Source of the DNA: Rotaria sp. Silwood1
Lineage: Eukaryota > Rotifera > Eurotatoria > Philodinida > Philodinidae
Length of the DNA stretch: 64,000 nucleotides
Direction: 5' to 3'
Assembly: GCA_905250075.1 (NCBI GenBank)
Contig: CAJNOP010000003.1
Span: forward strand, 2,484,961-2,548,960
Each line of letters begins with the position of its first letter. Within the stretch, counting starts at the first letter, position 1. The notes under the pieces were generated by a model. It was given only the letters and a program-made list of their open reading frames with translations. It searched no databases and was not told the DNA's origin. A program made the translations under genes and the position numbers. This document shows positions 12,316 to 24,417 of the stretch, piece by piece.

Positions 12316-14885
12316 ATTCGTCGACTGCTACAGATTGGCCATGACTAAAATGAAATGTTCTATTCTAGGACACATATATACTGGCACAGATGTTTGTGTT
12401 AAGAGCAGAATGAGAGAGAAAAAAAAAGAACGGACGAGTGTGAGCGAAATTCTCTCTCTCTGTTTCTCTCTTTCTCACTTATGCTTGAATGTCAATCGGC
12501 TCGACTAGATGTGTGTACAAGTGCATATAGTTCAATGAACAAATGAGAACAATAGGAAGAACGAAAGATTTCGACCACAGCTAGTGATATGTATTAAGCT
12601 CGAATAATACAAATGTATTTAATTGCTTACACACGTTGAAGGTACCATATATATAGAGAGAGAGAGTCTAGACTACGGTGATATACTCCCATCAATGAAG
12701 TATGATCAGAAGCAACATTAAAAACATGAATAACAACATTTGAAACCTTTTCTGAGACTGAATTACTCTAATCACTTATTCTCTTGAAAGCTATGCAGAC
12801 ATACGACAATAACAAGAACGATAGCTTGTTCTTCTGCATCATTGACGCCATTGTGTTCTTTGTAGCTACAACTGCTGTAACTACTTTATTCATTTTTTAC
12901 TTTCTTTTCATGCAATGCTTTCGCCTACCTTGCTGTCTTGTAATTGGAATGATGCAATAAAGTTAAAATAAACGAGCAAAAAAAAAAGAAGAAGCAGAAT
13001 GTCAACTAAAGAGAAGTAGTCGCGATTATATTAAATGAGACGACTTGAGGCTATCTGTTAGGAGCAGTTTGCCGGACAAAAAAAGCTTTGCATGTCAAAG
13101 TATGACAATGGAAGTACCCACATGACTGACCGCAAACATATACATATACGCACTCAACAAAATAGCCATTTTCTTTGTTCTAATCCTCTTTTTTTCTTTT
13201 CGTGTCCACATTGTTGACATATCATCGATAGATGAACAGCATATAAAGACAAAAGAAGAAGATGATGAAGAAGAAAGTGGCCGGCTTTATACATCTCTCC
13301 ATTATGTAATTGATGTTTGCCATATACACTATCCCTCGTTTATCGCTCTATTCATCATAACAACGAGCAAAGAAAAACGAGAATTTATTTCATACACAAA
13401 CAAAAAAGGATTTAGATACAATTTAGTAGTCCTCTAGTTAACAATTTATAAACCACTATCACTCACCTACTCTCTCATTTGTATAATTGTTATAATGGCA
13501 GTATCTTTGTTATTGCTTTTTATATAGAGATAATGATGAGAACGACAAAATTGTGTGCGTGTTTGTATATGTTCTAATACTAAAGAATGTGCTTCCTGAT
13601 CGCGTTCTATCGGTCTATCTATCTATCTATTTCCCTCTTGTATACCGTTTAAAGGGAAGAGACAAATGTCTATATGTCGTTTGGCTAACAAACATTACCA
13701 TTCCTATACTCTCTCTGTCTCTCCCCGTCATTTTCTCTATCATTCGCTATTCTTCCAATAGGACAAGGACTGAGAAATAAAAACGTGTGCGCGATACAAT
13801 ATTATCCAACAGTGTATGCTTCTTTCGTCGAAAACATTTCTGCAATTAGTGCATTTTGTCTCACGTACTGTTTTGTCGTCTTTCAAGCATCCAAATCAAT
13901 AGAGTATTAGCTTATTGTCCTTTCTAGTCGATAGTAAAAATGATAATCTCCCTAGTTGATGATGACGATGATGATGATGATGTTGTTGTTGAGAAGTGTG
14001 AATGAAACTTACCGTCTCGTCGCTAAGACGTGCACTTATGTATAGCTTAATGTGCTCGTTCAATTTCTCTTTAGCTCTCTTTCTCTGTTATTAAAATGGG
14101 TATCAATTACTATTGTGCAAATTTTTTTTTCTCTTGATTGTGTAATGTGTAAGTCATCCAAAAATAGGAAGAATTGAGTTGCTATTTTTTTATAGAAAGA
14201 ACGATATAAGATTCTTCGTCTCTTGATAGAAAAAGAAAGTTACTCACTTGCTAATTGATTGAAGGTTACTCAGCGACAACGATGATGTGGAGGAAAAAAA
14301 AAGATGAAAGTTAGCCTTAACTATCTATCAGTCCATTTATCTTTATCTATCTTTCTTTGCACGAGTGCTCATAACTTGACCTCGTCCTGATAGAAATGCA
14401 TTGGCAAGGTCACTTCAGTAGTAACTGTTGTTCATAGACATATGTCAAGCAAGCTCAATAGCACATAACCACGAACTAACAGTGCGTTGTGCTAATCACT
14501 CTGTCGAATTGAGGAGTATGGAAAAAGAATGAGAGTAAAAAGTATATAGTGGACACACAGTGGTGCACTGAACACTTACAAAAAGGATGAAAATGAATCA
14601 ATGAAAGAAAGAGAAAGAAAAAAAAAGGAAGAAGAAACTGACACTTATGTCGATGAACAGATTAGATTGGGGAATTGGTGTGCTGGAAAAAGGTCAAAAG
14701 AAAAAATATTGAAGGAAAAATATCGAGAGAAAAAAGAAACATCAAACCTGGAAAATATGGAAAAAAAGTAATGTCGTCAGTAAATGATTACTCTAAGCAC
14801 CTATAGTTCATTGTTGTTTTTGCTAATAATTCTGCTAGTCTCGATTTGGCATTAGTAGTAATGATGATGAGTAATACTTGATATA
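12316..14885. other. Long intergenic region upstream of NCKAP5-like
   Basis: No convincing gene. It contains simple sequence: GA-rich at about 12655-12665, CT-rich near 12450-12480, and a GAT/GTT microsatellite at about 13957-13993. Small frames at 12287-12508 and 13553-13780 are low-complexity and unsupported. An untranslated first exon or promoter of the NCKAP5-like gene may lie here. Confidence 0.45.
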
Positions 14886-15304
14886 GATCAACTAAAAGAG
14901 TCAGATAAAGAACTATTATATAATAGAAATTCTATTATTATAGCTGCAGCTGTTTCATCTTCACTCGATTTAACTCGACCAAAATCGTCAGTTATTTCAT
15001 ATATTTATTCACAAAAAGGAAAACCTTTTGCTTATAAGTAGATAACTGTGTTTTCAATTTGAATAGACCAACATCAACTATCAAATATTGGAAATGCACA
15101 CTAAATGAATTTTCAACAGAAATTCATGCAAACTTGAATGATCATCTTGTGTCAATTCAATTTAATACAGGTTTAGAAGCAAGATCACAAGAATCCAAAA
15201 TAATTCTCATTCAACATCGTATTGAGACTCTTGGTGAACGATATTATGACAATATTATAAATGCTATGGCATACTTAGATAGTTTATCATGTATAGTTGC
15301 TTAA
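14886..15304 (+). pseudogene. FLYWCH-like zinc-finger fragment
   Basis: Two in-frame segments, about 14886-15039 and 15067-15304, joined by a possible 29-base GT..AG intron. Together they read as part of a FLYWCH-type domain: SQKGKPFAYK, then YWKC, then HANLNDH. The usual second Cys is not present at its normal place and no MULE transposase follows. There is no plausible start codon upstream, so this looks like a severed piece. FLYWCH domains, alone or ahead of MULE transposases, are very abundant in rotifers. It may be a remnant of such an element or of a host FLYWCH gene. Confidence 0.45.
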
Positions 15305-15379
15305 CAAAAAGAAATGATACTTTATAAATTTTTCTTTTTTATATTTTGACCTATGTTTCATCTGTGTTCGAATATTAGT

Positions 15380-15600
15380 ATCAGCTTTCGACTTGAGTCG
15401 GGTCAGATCTTGGGTCGAGTCAAACCGACCTCGACCCGGGTCGAATCACGAAAAAAAACTAGCCACAAGTTAGATTGAGTCAGACCTTGAATCGAATGGG
15501 GTCCATCTGTGCTCGAATCAGTTCGGGCCGAGCCAAAAAATGCATGAGTCAGATCGAGTTCGATCACCAAATTTTGACCGATGTTGCACACTGATCTGTC
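15380..15600. repeat. GGTC/GACC-rich degenerate repeat
   Basis: An island clearly richer in G+C than its surroundings, made of loosely repeated words on both strands: GAGTCGGGTC, GGGTCGAGTC, GACCTCGACCC, GGGTCGAATC, GAGTCAGATC. The palindrome GACCCGGGTC sits near 15434. It looks like a decayed tandem or foldback repeat. The family is unknown. Confidence 0.55.
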
Positions 15601-15604
15601 TTAT

Positions 15605-18600
15605 CCCATACAATAAAGCATGTTCCTCGCTAGTTGGAATTTTCTAAAACATTTCTCGAATATTTTCTTGACATTGATGATTTTCTTTCAATATCTTTGC
15701 GTTCGATATGTTTCTTTTCGTCATTGTTAGAGCCAACTGGGGAATTACGCGATTGATGTTTATTATTTTGATGAGATCAATATGTTTCAATAGCGTGATT
15801 GTATGCAATATCTCGCTTAAACAAAAATAGTAATAATAAAAGAAAATGTGTTTAATCAATAGGAAAATCATGTCTATTTCATAATGAATACTACATAAAA
15901 GATGTGCGATAAAATACTTTGTCACATATTCTTTCATTTAAATTATAGGTAGTCACCTTGATCATAAGTACTACTCTATGTATGCATGATCGAATCATTC
16001 AATAAAAATTAAAAATTACACTTACTACCCGTCGTGTCATTCATATCTTTGACAATAACAGTGTGTAAATAGTAATAGTGAACAATGAAAAGCGAAAGAG
16101 TATGCACACAGGCGAAGGACGAACAAAGGTCAATTAAATATGTATGAATATATGTTCAAGAACTGTATGATTATAACGTAGGAGTGTAGGATTGAAGAGA
16201 GAAAAAGATTAGTTGAGCTAATCAGGTGTCTATCAATGGGTGGGTGGATGGTAGACTTGAAGTCGTTGAACTAATTATGTATCCATTTCTATTCGTTAGT
16301 CAAGCTTCAACAATATTATTGAAAGAACAATTACTTTTATTCTTTCATCATCTATATATAAATATATACATACAAAAGATCTTTTATTGAGAAAGAAATG
16401 TTCGTCGGCTGATGCCTGTTTTGGTAATTTATTGACGACTGATTATTTGCATTCATGTATGGAACAAAGGCAGTTGTTTATAGTACGGATATAGATACTG
16501 ACAATCTATTCTTTACATTAAGATCTTATTGTTAACAGAAAGTACATTGACATTCAATATTACAGAAACAGTCTACTCTCTTTAGTGAATCATATTGATT
16601 AAACATATGTCGAGTTTTGATTTGAATTAACATCGCAATAAATTTTATATTTATTGAGTGTTGAATCAATTAAATTGATAAGGATTTTATTAACGTATAG
16701 TTTTCTTTCTGATATCTGTCAAGTATTATATTTGTCATAGAGGAGAAGTATATATTTCTCTTGTCTATAAATTTCACTTCCAATATAAATAATTACCAAA
16801 TAGTTTTATTGTATGAAGTACATACTTCAAAGTATTTGCTAAACAGAGAACATGTGTTCATGTCAATAGTTTGATTTGATGAATACAGCAACTGAAGACA
16901 CAAATTTCAGAAAAAAAAGCGAAACTGGTTTTGTCGTCATAAAAAAGTTGTCTGATCCCATAGTAAGTATGCATCAATATTAGATTGTCGTTTTTCAATG
17001 TCGTCTTAAGCTCTCATTACTATCATAGAGCAGTATGATTTGCTCGTCAAATGTCAATGTGCGTATGAGATTTATTCTGTATGACATTTTTTCTAATGTA
17101 ATATATCGTTAGAAACCATTATAAAGATTACTGTCTGTTTTAACTATGACGTATTTTTACTCAAATATTAATTATAATTTTGTTAAATTGTTGAATTTAT
17201 AAAAGTTTTGCATTATATTGAATTTCAAAAATATAAATAGTTAAATATAGTTCATACCAGAAGAAAAATATGGTATTAAATAGTAAATTAAAGAATAATT
17301 ACAACAAATAATTCATTGTCTATTTTTTGCTTTTTTTAATATTGTACTTGAAAGGTTCTATGTAAATAATTATAAATAGGATTTTGATTATAAATATTTC
17401 TCTTTCATTGATGATCAAAGTTGAGATTGTAGAATTTGAGAGAAATTGAAGTTATTGAAAACTTAAATTATTTATTTTGAATGTAAACGGACATAATGTC
17501 TGAGAGTTGAATTACAGCAGTTGTCGTTCGATCATATAAAAAAAAACAAGCTGAAAATCAAATATACTAGATTCAAGAATCACTTGAGTAGTGCTTTTTA
17601 TTAATTATTGAGAATGTTGACACCAGCTTGGTAATTAGCGCATTCGCTTCAAAAATCAATAATGAGACAAAAAAAGTGCTTTTCCAGATGATTATTCCAT
17701 GTGTTAGCAAGTATTATGCAAAATAAATCAATGAAAAACTATTGCGTTTTGCTTATCTGAATAGAACGATTTATTCTAGTTCTATCTTTTTATATCTTGT
17801 TAAGAGTCTTAATTTATCAAATATTGATTATATTGTTAAAAAATATTGAAATAGATGCAATAAAAATGTGCCAGCAAACATGAAGTATTGAATGAATGTA
17901 CTGATATTCTGTTTTGAGGTAATGAGAATTCAACAGCTTGAATATGAAATTATATTAGTTGAATTGTTAGTTTCTCTATAATTCAATAGATTTGGATTGA
18001 TAACAAGATCAGTTGAATCACTACAAATTGAAGACTAATCTGACCAAAAAATAAGTATTCAAGGAGCTCATTTGGTTTCTTCGATTGTTATTGTGTATGG
18101 ATCATGCTTGCGTAAACTATTTACCACATGACATGACAAATATACAAAGAGTGCTAAGCCTCTGTTTCATGTCAGAAACAGTTAAGTGTTCTGTCCACAT
18201 TCAAATGCAGAAGATTTATTATAGCTAACAAAATCGATATACTAGTTAAGACTGATTACTATGGAGTGTATTTTCCTGCAGATTGATCTATGTTACCAAT
18301 TGCGCCTATAAATTTACTCTGTGAAAATGAAACGAATAATAAAATTGAAATCTGAAAATTCAGGAATGTATAAAAAAAGCATAACACCGTATTCTATATT
18401 GCTATTTTTGTTTTGGCTTCGATGAAATTAAGAAAAGCACGGAAACGACAACTATGATTACGTCAACAAACGATCCATAACAAATAACTAAACTAAAGAA
18501 AAAAGGTCACTATCTCGTATTTCGATGGTATCCCTTTGTGGAATCAAAATGATAAGACAAAACATCAGTCATGTGCATTCATGTAAAAATATAAGATGAG

Positions 18601-20640
18601 TTTAAAACAAAGTGAATTCTTGTTGTAAAATTATTTTCATCATCAAGACAAAATATATTATTTCATACATGATTTTTTTTTTATAAAAATGAAAATCTTG
18701 TTTGATTTAAACAAGGAGCGATTTAAGTGAATACCGATAGGATGATCATGAAACCGTCAAACAAAGATAGAACATAGTGGTTTCTTTTGATAGTTTCAGG
18801 CATTATATTGAACAATATACAAAATTGCCATAAAGAATTCGATAAATGTAATTCGATTTTCCGATGAATGGTGACAACGAGAAAAACTTTATGTTGTAGA
18901 ATTACTTAAATAATATGTGATCTGAAATATTGCATATGATTGCAAACTAAATCGTTAAAATACTAAAGCAATAATTATTTTTTGGTAGTTCTGTGTTGAT
19001 ACAATGGCATACAATTACAAAATATTCATCAGTTATAAATTGCTATGTGAAGGTTACTTTTTTCATAAACTGAATGTACGTATCAGTTGTGTTTGATGCA
19101 TTATATAAATTATTTCTTATCAGGCTAAAGCATCGTCTTAGCAATAACATCATCAAAAAAACTTTATTCATCAAATTTGTTTAATATGGTGACAATTGAA
19201 TGTTATATCGAATCATTTTTTTTATATCGTCTCGATGATGAATGCAAAAAGTGATTATAATTAAATTTGTATATTGAAAAACAGTGCTAAAATAATTTTT
19301 TGAAAATGTGCAGGAACTTGATAAAATATGACAATGAAATTATTAATTTGACATATTCTTTTTATAAAATTCTAAAAGGTATAGAAAAAAATCCAATATC
19401 AAAAAACAGAATTTTTGAATTGATATTTATTCAAGTACGATATTCAGTATTTCTAAAGCACCTGGCATGGAACGATGTCGTTGTTCAGAAAAATGGGTAT
19501 GATTAACAATTGTTCTTTGTCAGTTCGAAATTGTTTGGTAAGTCATTGAGATACAAGTTTAGAATAAAATTGAAGTTTGTAGCTGATAAACTCAGATCTA
19601 TGAATATTCAAGATGTTCTTCTAAAGTTTGTTCGAATGATGATGCTACATGTATAAATAATAAGAAGATCTGTGAAATATTCGATTCGATTTTTCCTAGG
19701 ATATTTTTTATGTGTCGTTTCGTATATTTACAATTTAGTGCTATACTACTATTTAACAGAGTTCATATAATCAACCACTTTTTGATAAGGCTGAAATATG
19801 TCTGAATTCGTTTCTTTTCTTGCCTTTTCTGAGCATAACAGAAAAATTTTCTTCTGTTTTGTTCAAGATAAAAGATGCATTCTATTTTGTTTTTCTTTTC
19901 TTTTTTATGGTGATCTATTCAAGATAATCAGAGTAGAATATTATTTAAGTTTTCTTGAAATTTGTTATAAAGACTTTTTCAAATTTATTCGGTCTTTACC
20001 TGGAAACTAATCAACCAAATTCGAGGGTGGCTTTTAAAAACTCTATTGTTATAAGTCAATAATCTTAAAACATTACTTTTTCGAATTGGTATTTCATTTA
20101 ATATAAGACAAGAAAATATTATAGCTAAAGAACAACAACTTTAACATTAACATTCAATCTTTATGTGAAAATGATTGAAATATTTTTATTGATAGTGATC
20201 GGTCATGTAAAGAAATTATCGTTCTAATACACTGACTATGACAAGTATTTGCTATGCATGTCTATTAACTGAATAAAAAAGCAAAAGGAACAATGGACTG
20301 ATCAATTTATGTAGGTAAACTCGAATTTTATTTTAATATTGATATTCATTTAGTGTGTTTTAGAGTGCAAGATATTTTTGTTGATGTCATCGAACTTTTT
20401 CATTGAATATTTTCACATTAAAATAGATGAAAATAATAAAATCAATTGAAAACTAGTTTTAAAAAAGTTCTGTAAAGTTGAATTTGAACTAAATCATTCA
20501 TTCAATCGAGTGTTATGATGGTATATAAGAAAATCTTTTCTTTATAAAATGCTAGATAAAAATCTTCGAATTAAAAAAAAAAAAACAATTTCTTATTTCA
20601 ATTCGTCCTTCATAAAATTCAACATCGATTAGAATCCAAC
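15605..20640. other. Gene-poor A+T-rich stretch
   Basis: About 5 kb in which I can support no gene. Short frames at 15644-15937 (minus), 19300-19506 and 19798-20010 lack recognisable motifs; the last two could belong to the decayed gene that follows. No tRNA, satellite or intact transposon was seen. Confidence 0.4.
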
Positions 20641-21600
20641 CAATATTTATTACCCATTCGTGCTACGTCATGACAATGCTAATTGCGAAAAACTTTCTCG
20701 AAACATTTATTTCTATTCATTTGTTTTTTTCGACAATACTTGATCGAAAATTATTTCTTTTGTTTGTTATGTATTTAACTCTTTTTGATCTATTGAACGA
20801 ATCTCCTTTAAAACCGATGCTAATGATGACTTATATAGTATTGAAACATTAAGTAGTCTCAAAATTTTCTGATTTGCCGATATTCGTCATAGGAAAACAA
20901 AAGGCTATTGATTATTCAAACGACAATATGTATACACAATGAATCTCAATCAAAACGAATACTTGGAAAGGAAATACAGAAAAACAATATGATGATACTA
21001 AAACAGCTCCTCATTCATTTGATTTAGTTTTACAAAAAAAACAATGAATAAATCCAGTGAAATTGAAAAGTAGTATCGTCATTCAGTTAAACTGTTATCT
21101 TAAAACATACACTTAAAGTTGTACATATCGATACGATAAATCACGAGAATGCTTTGGAATTAATCAACAATTGAGTAGAAATACTTATGGAAACGCGAAA
21201 AATAAAGGAATCTTATATTGCATTTCGTCATAGTAATTTGAGTGAAAGTAATGATGAATGCAAAACATTAATTAGAATTCCATGATAAAACCTTGAACAT
21301 CTAGAAGAACTTATTTAGTAATGATTATCAAGAAGTAGATATATGTTATAATAGTATGAATTTATTTTATCAAGATAAAGAAGAATATGAAGAAGTCCTT
21401 CAATATTGCCAAAAAGAAAATAACTATCCTTGAAAAAAAATGTCTTCCGATGAATCATTCTGATTCCAGCATCATACATTGTAATATCGATGATAAACAT
21501 CAATATTTCAGTCGTTAGGATCAAGCATTGGCCAATTACATTAAATCTATTGATATTGCTGAAAATACTTTCATGTGTTAACGTCTAACAAATGCATCAG
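20640..21600 (+). pseudogene. Decayed ADP-ribosyltransferase/TPR gene (fossil)
   Basis: Traces, in the order expected, of the animal ARTC-type ADP-ribosyltransferase with kinesin-light-chain-like TPRs that is highly expanded in rotifers. Near 20700-20760 there is a FISI..FFST segment resembling the ART core strand and its STS-type motif. A FADI-like segment follows near 20880. At about 21345-21420 there is a clear TPR-like helix pair (YNSMNLFYQDKEEYEEVLQY). Another TPR-like helix lies near 21520-21570. The copy is broken many times and is treated as a fossil. The level of decay suggests considerable age. Confidence 0.5.
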
Positions 21601-21963
21601 TGATGAGCAAAAGAGAGTTTTCATTTATGAAGAAACAAAAAAAAAACATTTTCATAGACATTATTGAATAATAATAACAATTGCCTCATTATTATCTTCC
21701 ACACATGTTGATATTATTAAATTATTGAATGTATTTCTAGTCAGCTCAAAATAAATCATGTTAGGGATGCAACTCTAAAATTGTATCAAACTAAAAGTAT
21801 AATCAACTCCTTTGATAGAACTTATCAAGATATGTTGCACTATGTGGCTTTGGTTTTTGTAAACTCTCCCATATAAATGCTTAAACGATACTGCACGCCA
21901 ATTTTGTTCCGGAATTGTATCACAAATATTCAAGTTTTTTTAACGCACTACCTCTCTCGGCAG

Positions 21964-22390
21964 ATAAACTGCATGTGTTACAGAAAGAAAGGGTGTTTCA
22001 TAAGTTATCAGACTTGATAAAATTAGTTTATGTGCAGACAGGAGTTGATCTAGCTGATTGTAAGGTAATGGAAATTCAAAATTTCTACAAATTTTTTCAA
22101 TATGCTTTTTTCTGCCTAGCTGGATGGAAGACATCGAGTTGTCTAGAAGAAAGAAGTTTTCTGATAATTTTGATGTAAAGTTCGAAGATAATTTTAAGTT
22201 TTGACAAAGAGCGGTTTTTGATAGTAAATTAGTAAACATTCTTTCATTTCAGACTAATATAAAATGTGTCGCACGTGTCGTACATTGCGACGAATTTCCA
22301 ACAATGGAAGACGAATTCACCTTCAACACGTCTAAAAGACGTCGATCAATTTCTCAACGTGTTTTCAAACAATGGCTAATCAAGGAATAA
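21964..22390 (+). CDS. Unidentified two-exon reading frame
   Basis: Exon A 21964-22064 follows a pyrimidine-rich acceptor (CTCTCTCGGCAG) and ends AAG before a GTAATG donor. Exon B 22253-22390 follows TTTCATTTCAG and runs in frame to a stop. Together they give about 78 residues, with LSDLIKLVYVQTGVDLADCK spliced to TNIKCVARVVHCDEF and a basic end (SKRRRSISQRVF). The composition is not low-complexity and both splice sites are good, but no upstream exon or start is evident and I do not recognise the family. It may be the 3' end of a small gene, or a relic. Confidence 0.35.
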
Positions 22391-24417
22391 TTTAGAATAA
22401 ATGAAATACGAAACTTCATAAGTTCAGTATGCTCAACCGAGTCCCTTGGATATAGCTCCAAGCGCAAAAAACAGAATGGTGAATAAATGGCTAGTCCGTA
22501 GACTGCTAAACATTTTGTGATGCGACATATAAATTCAAGAAATTTTATTTCAAAGTGTACGCAAACTTATGAATACAGTCAGTATTTTTCTATCTTTACT
22601 TTTGCGGGTGAATATTAAAATTCTTGATTAAGCAAAAATTGTTCTCCAATTAAGATTTTCTCAACTATAATACACGAATATATTAACTTTCGTGTTGATT
22701 CATTGTCGATGACGGTTATTCGTTCGATCACTTTTCACTTTTTCATTTTTCTAAATATCTCTTGCTTGAGATTAAACAGTAGTTGTTGAGTATCTATGCT
22801 CAGATGCTGAACGAAGATGCTTATTACTTCATTCAATGGATAATAATAAAGTAGAAAATTGAAATGATGATCTCTAGTGGTTTTTTTTATTATACTCTTG
22901 TGTGTACTTTGTTTTAATGCGTAGTTAAATAGATGGCATGATCAAAAGGTATGAACATCTTATGAAGACACAGCGAGGTGGAACGGCCAATGAAAAATTT
23001 TTCTTTTTTTGGCCTCTAATATTAACATATCGCCACAAAACGTAAGGTAGTCGAAACAACTACTTCTTATTGACCTTTATAATTGTCTGTACGAAATGAT
23101 GCAATATTTTCTTTCAAGAAAAATGAAAAGTAATATTAAAGACTGATTTTTGATAATAACTTTGCTCGCATTATGTGTAAGGAAAAATCAAAAAATTTGA
23201 TCTTTCTGTCACTTTAAAGATATACTTTATTTTTTGTTTCTTTAAATTTCGAAAAAACGTTAATGAACATCAAATCTAATAGAAAACAATAGAAAATATC
23301 ACTATCAAAACAGGTACTGAAATGTATTACACTTCGTAAGAAGCTGCTCTAATAAGATAAATACAATATAATTATTTTTATGACCAAGTAACTTCAGATA
23401 ATATTTTTCTTAAATTATATTGCACTAACAGATAAAGAAACAGATTATTCAAAATTTCTTGAAAATAGTTCATTGTCAGCTGACAATATTTAATGATAAT
23501 TCTGTAACATGTGAAAAAAGTATAACATGAATTCATGGATTAGATTTTGACTGACGTCAAGTTTGCCTCACTTCACATGACTGATAGATAGAACATTATG
23601 TGTTATTATGTGATTCATTCGCGTTTCATATTTCTTGTTTGCATCGATTTGTTTATTTAGTCAGACAGATGACTGACATACATATCTACATATCTTTACT
23701 ACTTTCTTCTCTCTTCACTTAAACATTTTGCAACACATTCTCTTCTTTTGATGTGAATAGTTCAAATATTTTTCCTTATCTTCATGTTTTCTTGCTCGTG
23801 TGTTTAGGTTTTCCAATAAATACATTTTGTATTAATCCGTTAGACCAATCATTAGTTAACAGATTCTTATTGTGTATTAATTGCGAGACAAATGTTTAAC
23901 TTTATATTATTCAAATATTTCTTATGATACGAATAAACTACGGAAATACATTGAAAATATTCCTTCTGTAATATGGTATAAAAAAGAAAATACATTTTAA
24001 AAACTGAGTATATGGTATTACGAGAATGACAACATCAGAAAGCTGTTAGACTACTATTTAAAACACAAATTTGTTTCTTTTTTTTCTTTTCATCTTATTA
24101 TTTTGAATTAAAATAAGTATTTTAGAAAAGAAGAACAGCAAAAAGAAAAAAAAGACATGAAATGAGGTCATCCTTTCTATTCTGTTCACCTGTGCGATTT
24201 TTAAAGGTTACTGTCTCTTAAAGTAATATGCGCACGTGTACAGAGAAAAAGAATCGACTTACTTCTATCGTTTGTCTTCAGTTTTATGTGATATTGTTAC
24301 GCTTTTTTTAATATATCAATGAAAAACCAAAGTAGATTTAATATAATTTGACTGTCTTATCATCTCTTTCTCTTCACAGATATTAATTGTGTTCTATTAA
24401 CAATAAAAAAATAGATT
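22391..24417. other. Intergenic upstream of the asparagine synthetase gene
   Basis: A+T-rich, with no gene or clear repeat recognised. The promoter of the asparagine synthetase gene should be at its right end. Confidence 0.45.

Noticed and set aside
13553-13780. 75-codon frame with hydrophobic stretches
   Set aside because: Made of CT-rich simple sequence; no homology or splice support.
17620-17690. tRNA-like A-box resemblance (TTGGTAATTAGCGCATTCGCTTC)
   Set aside because: No B box, no acceptor stem pairing and no anticodon arm could be found.
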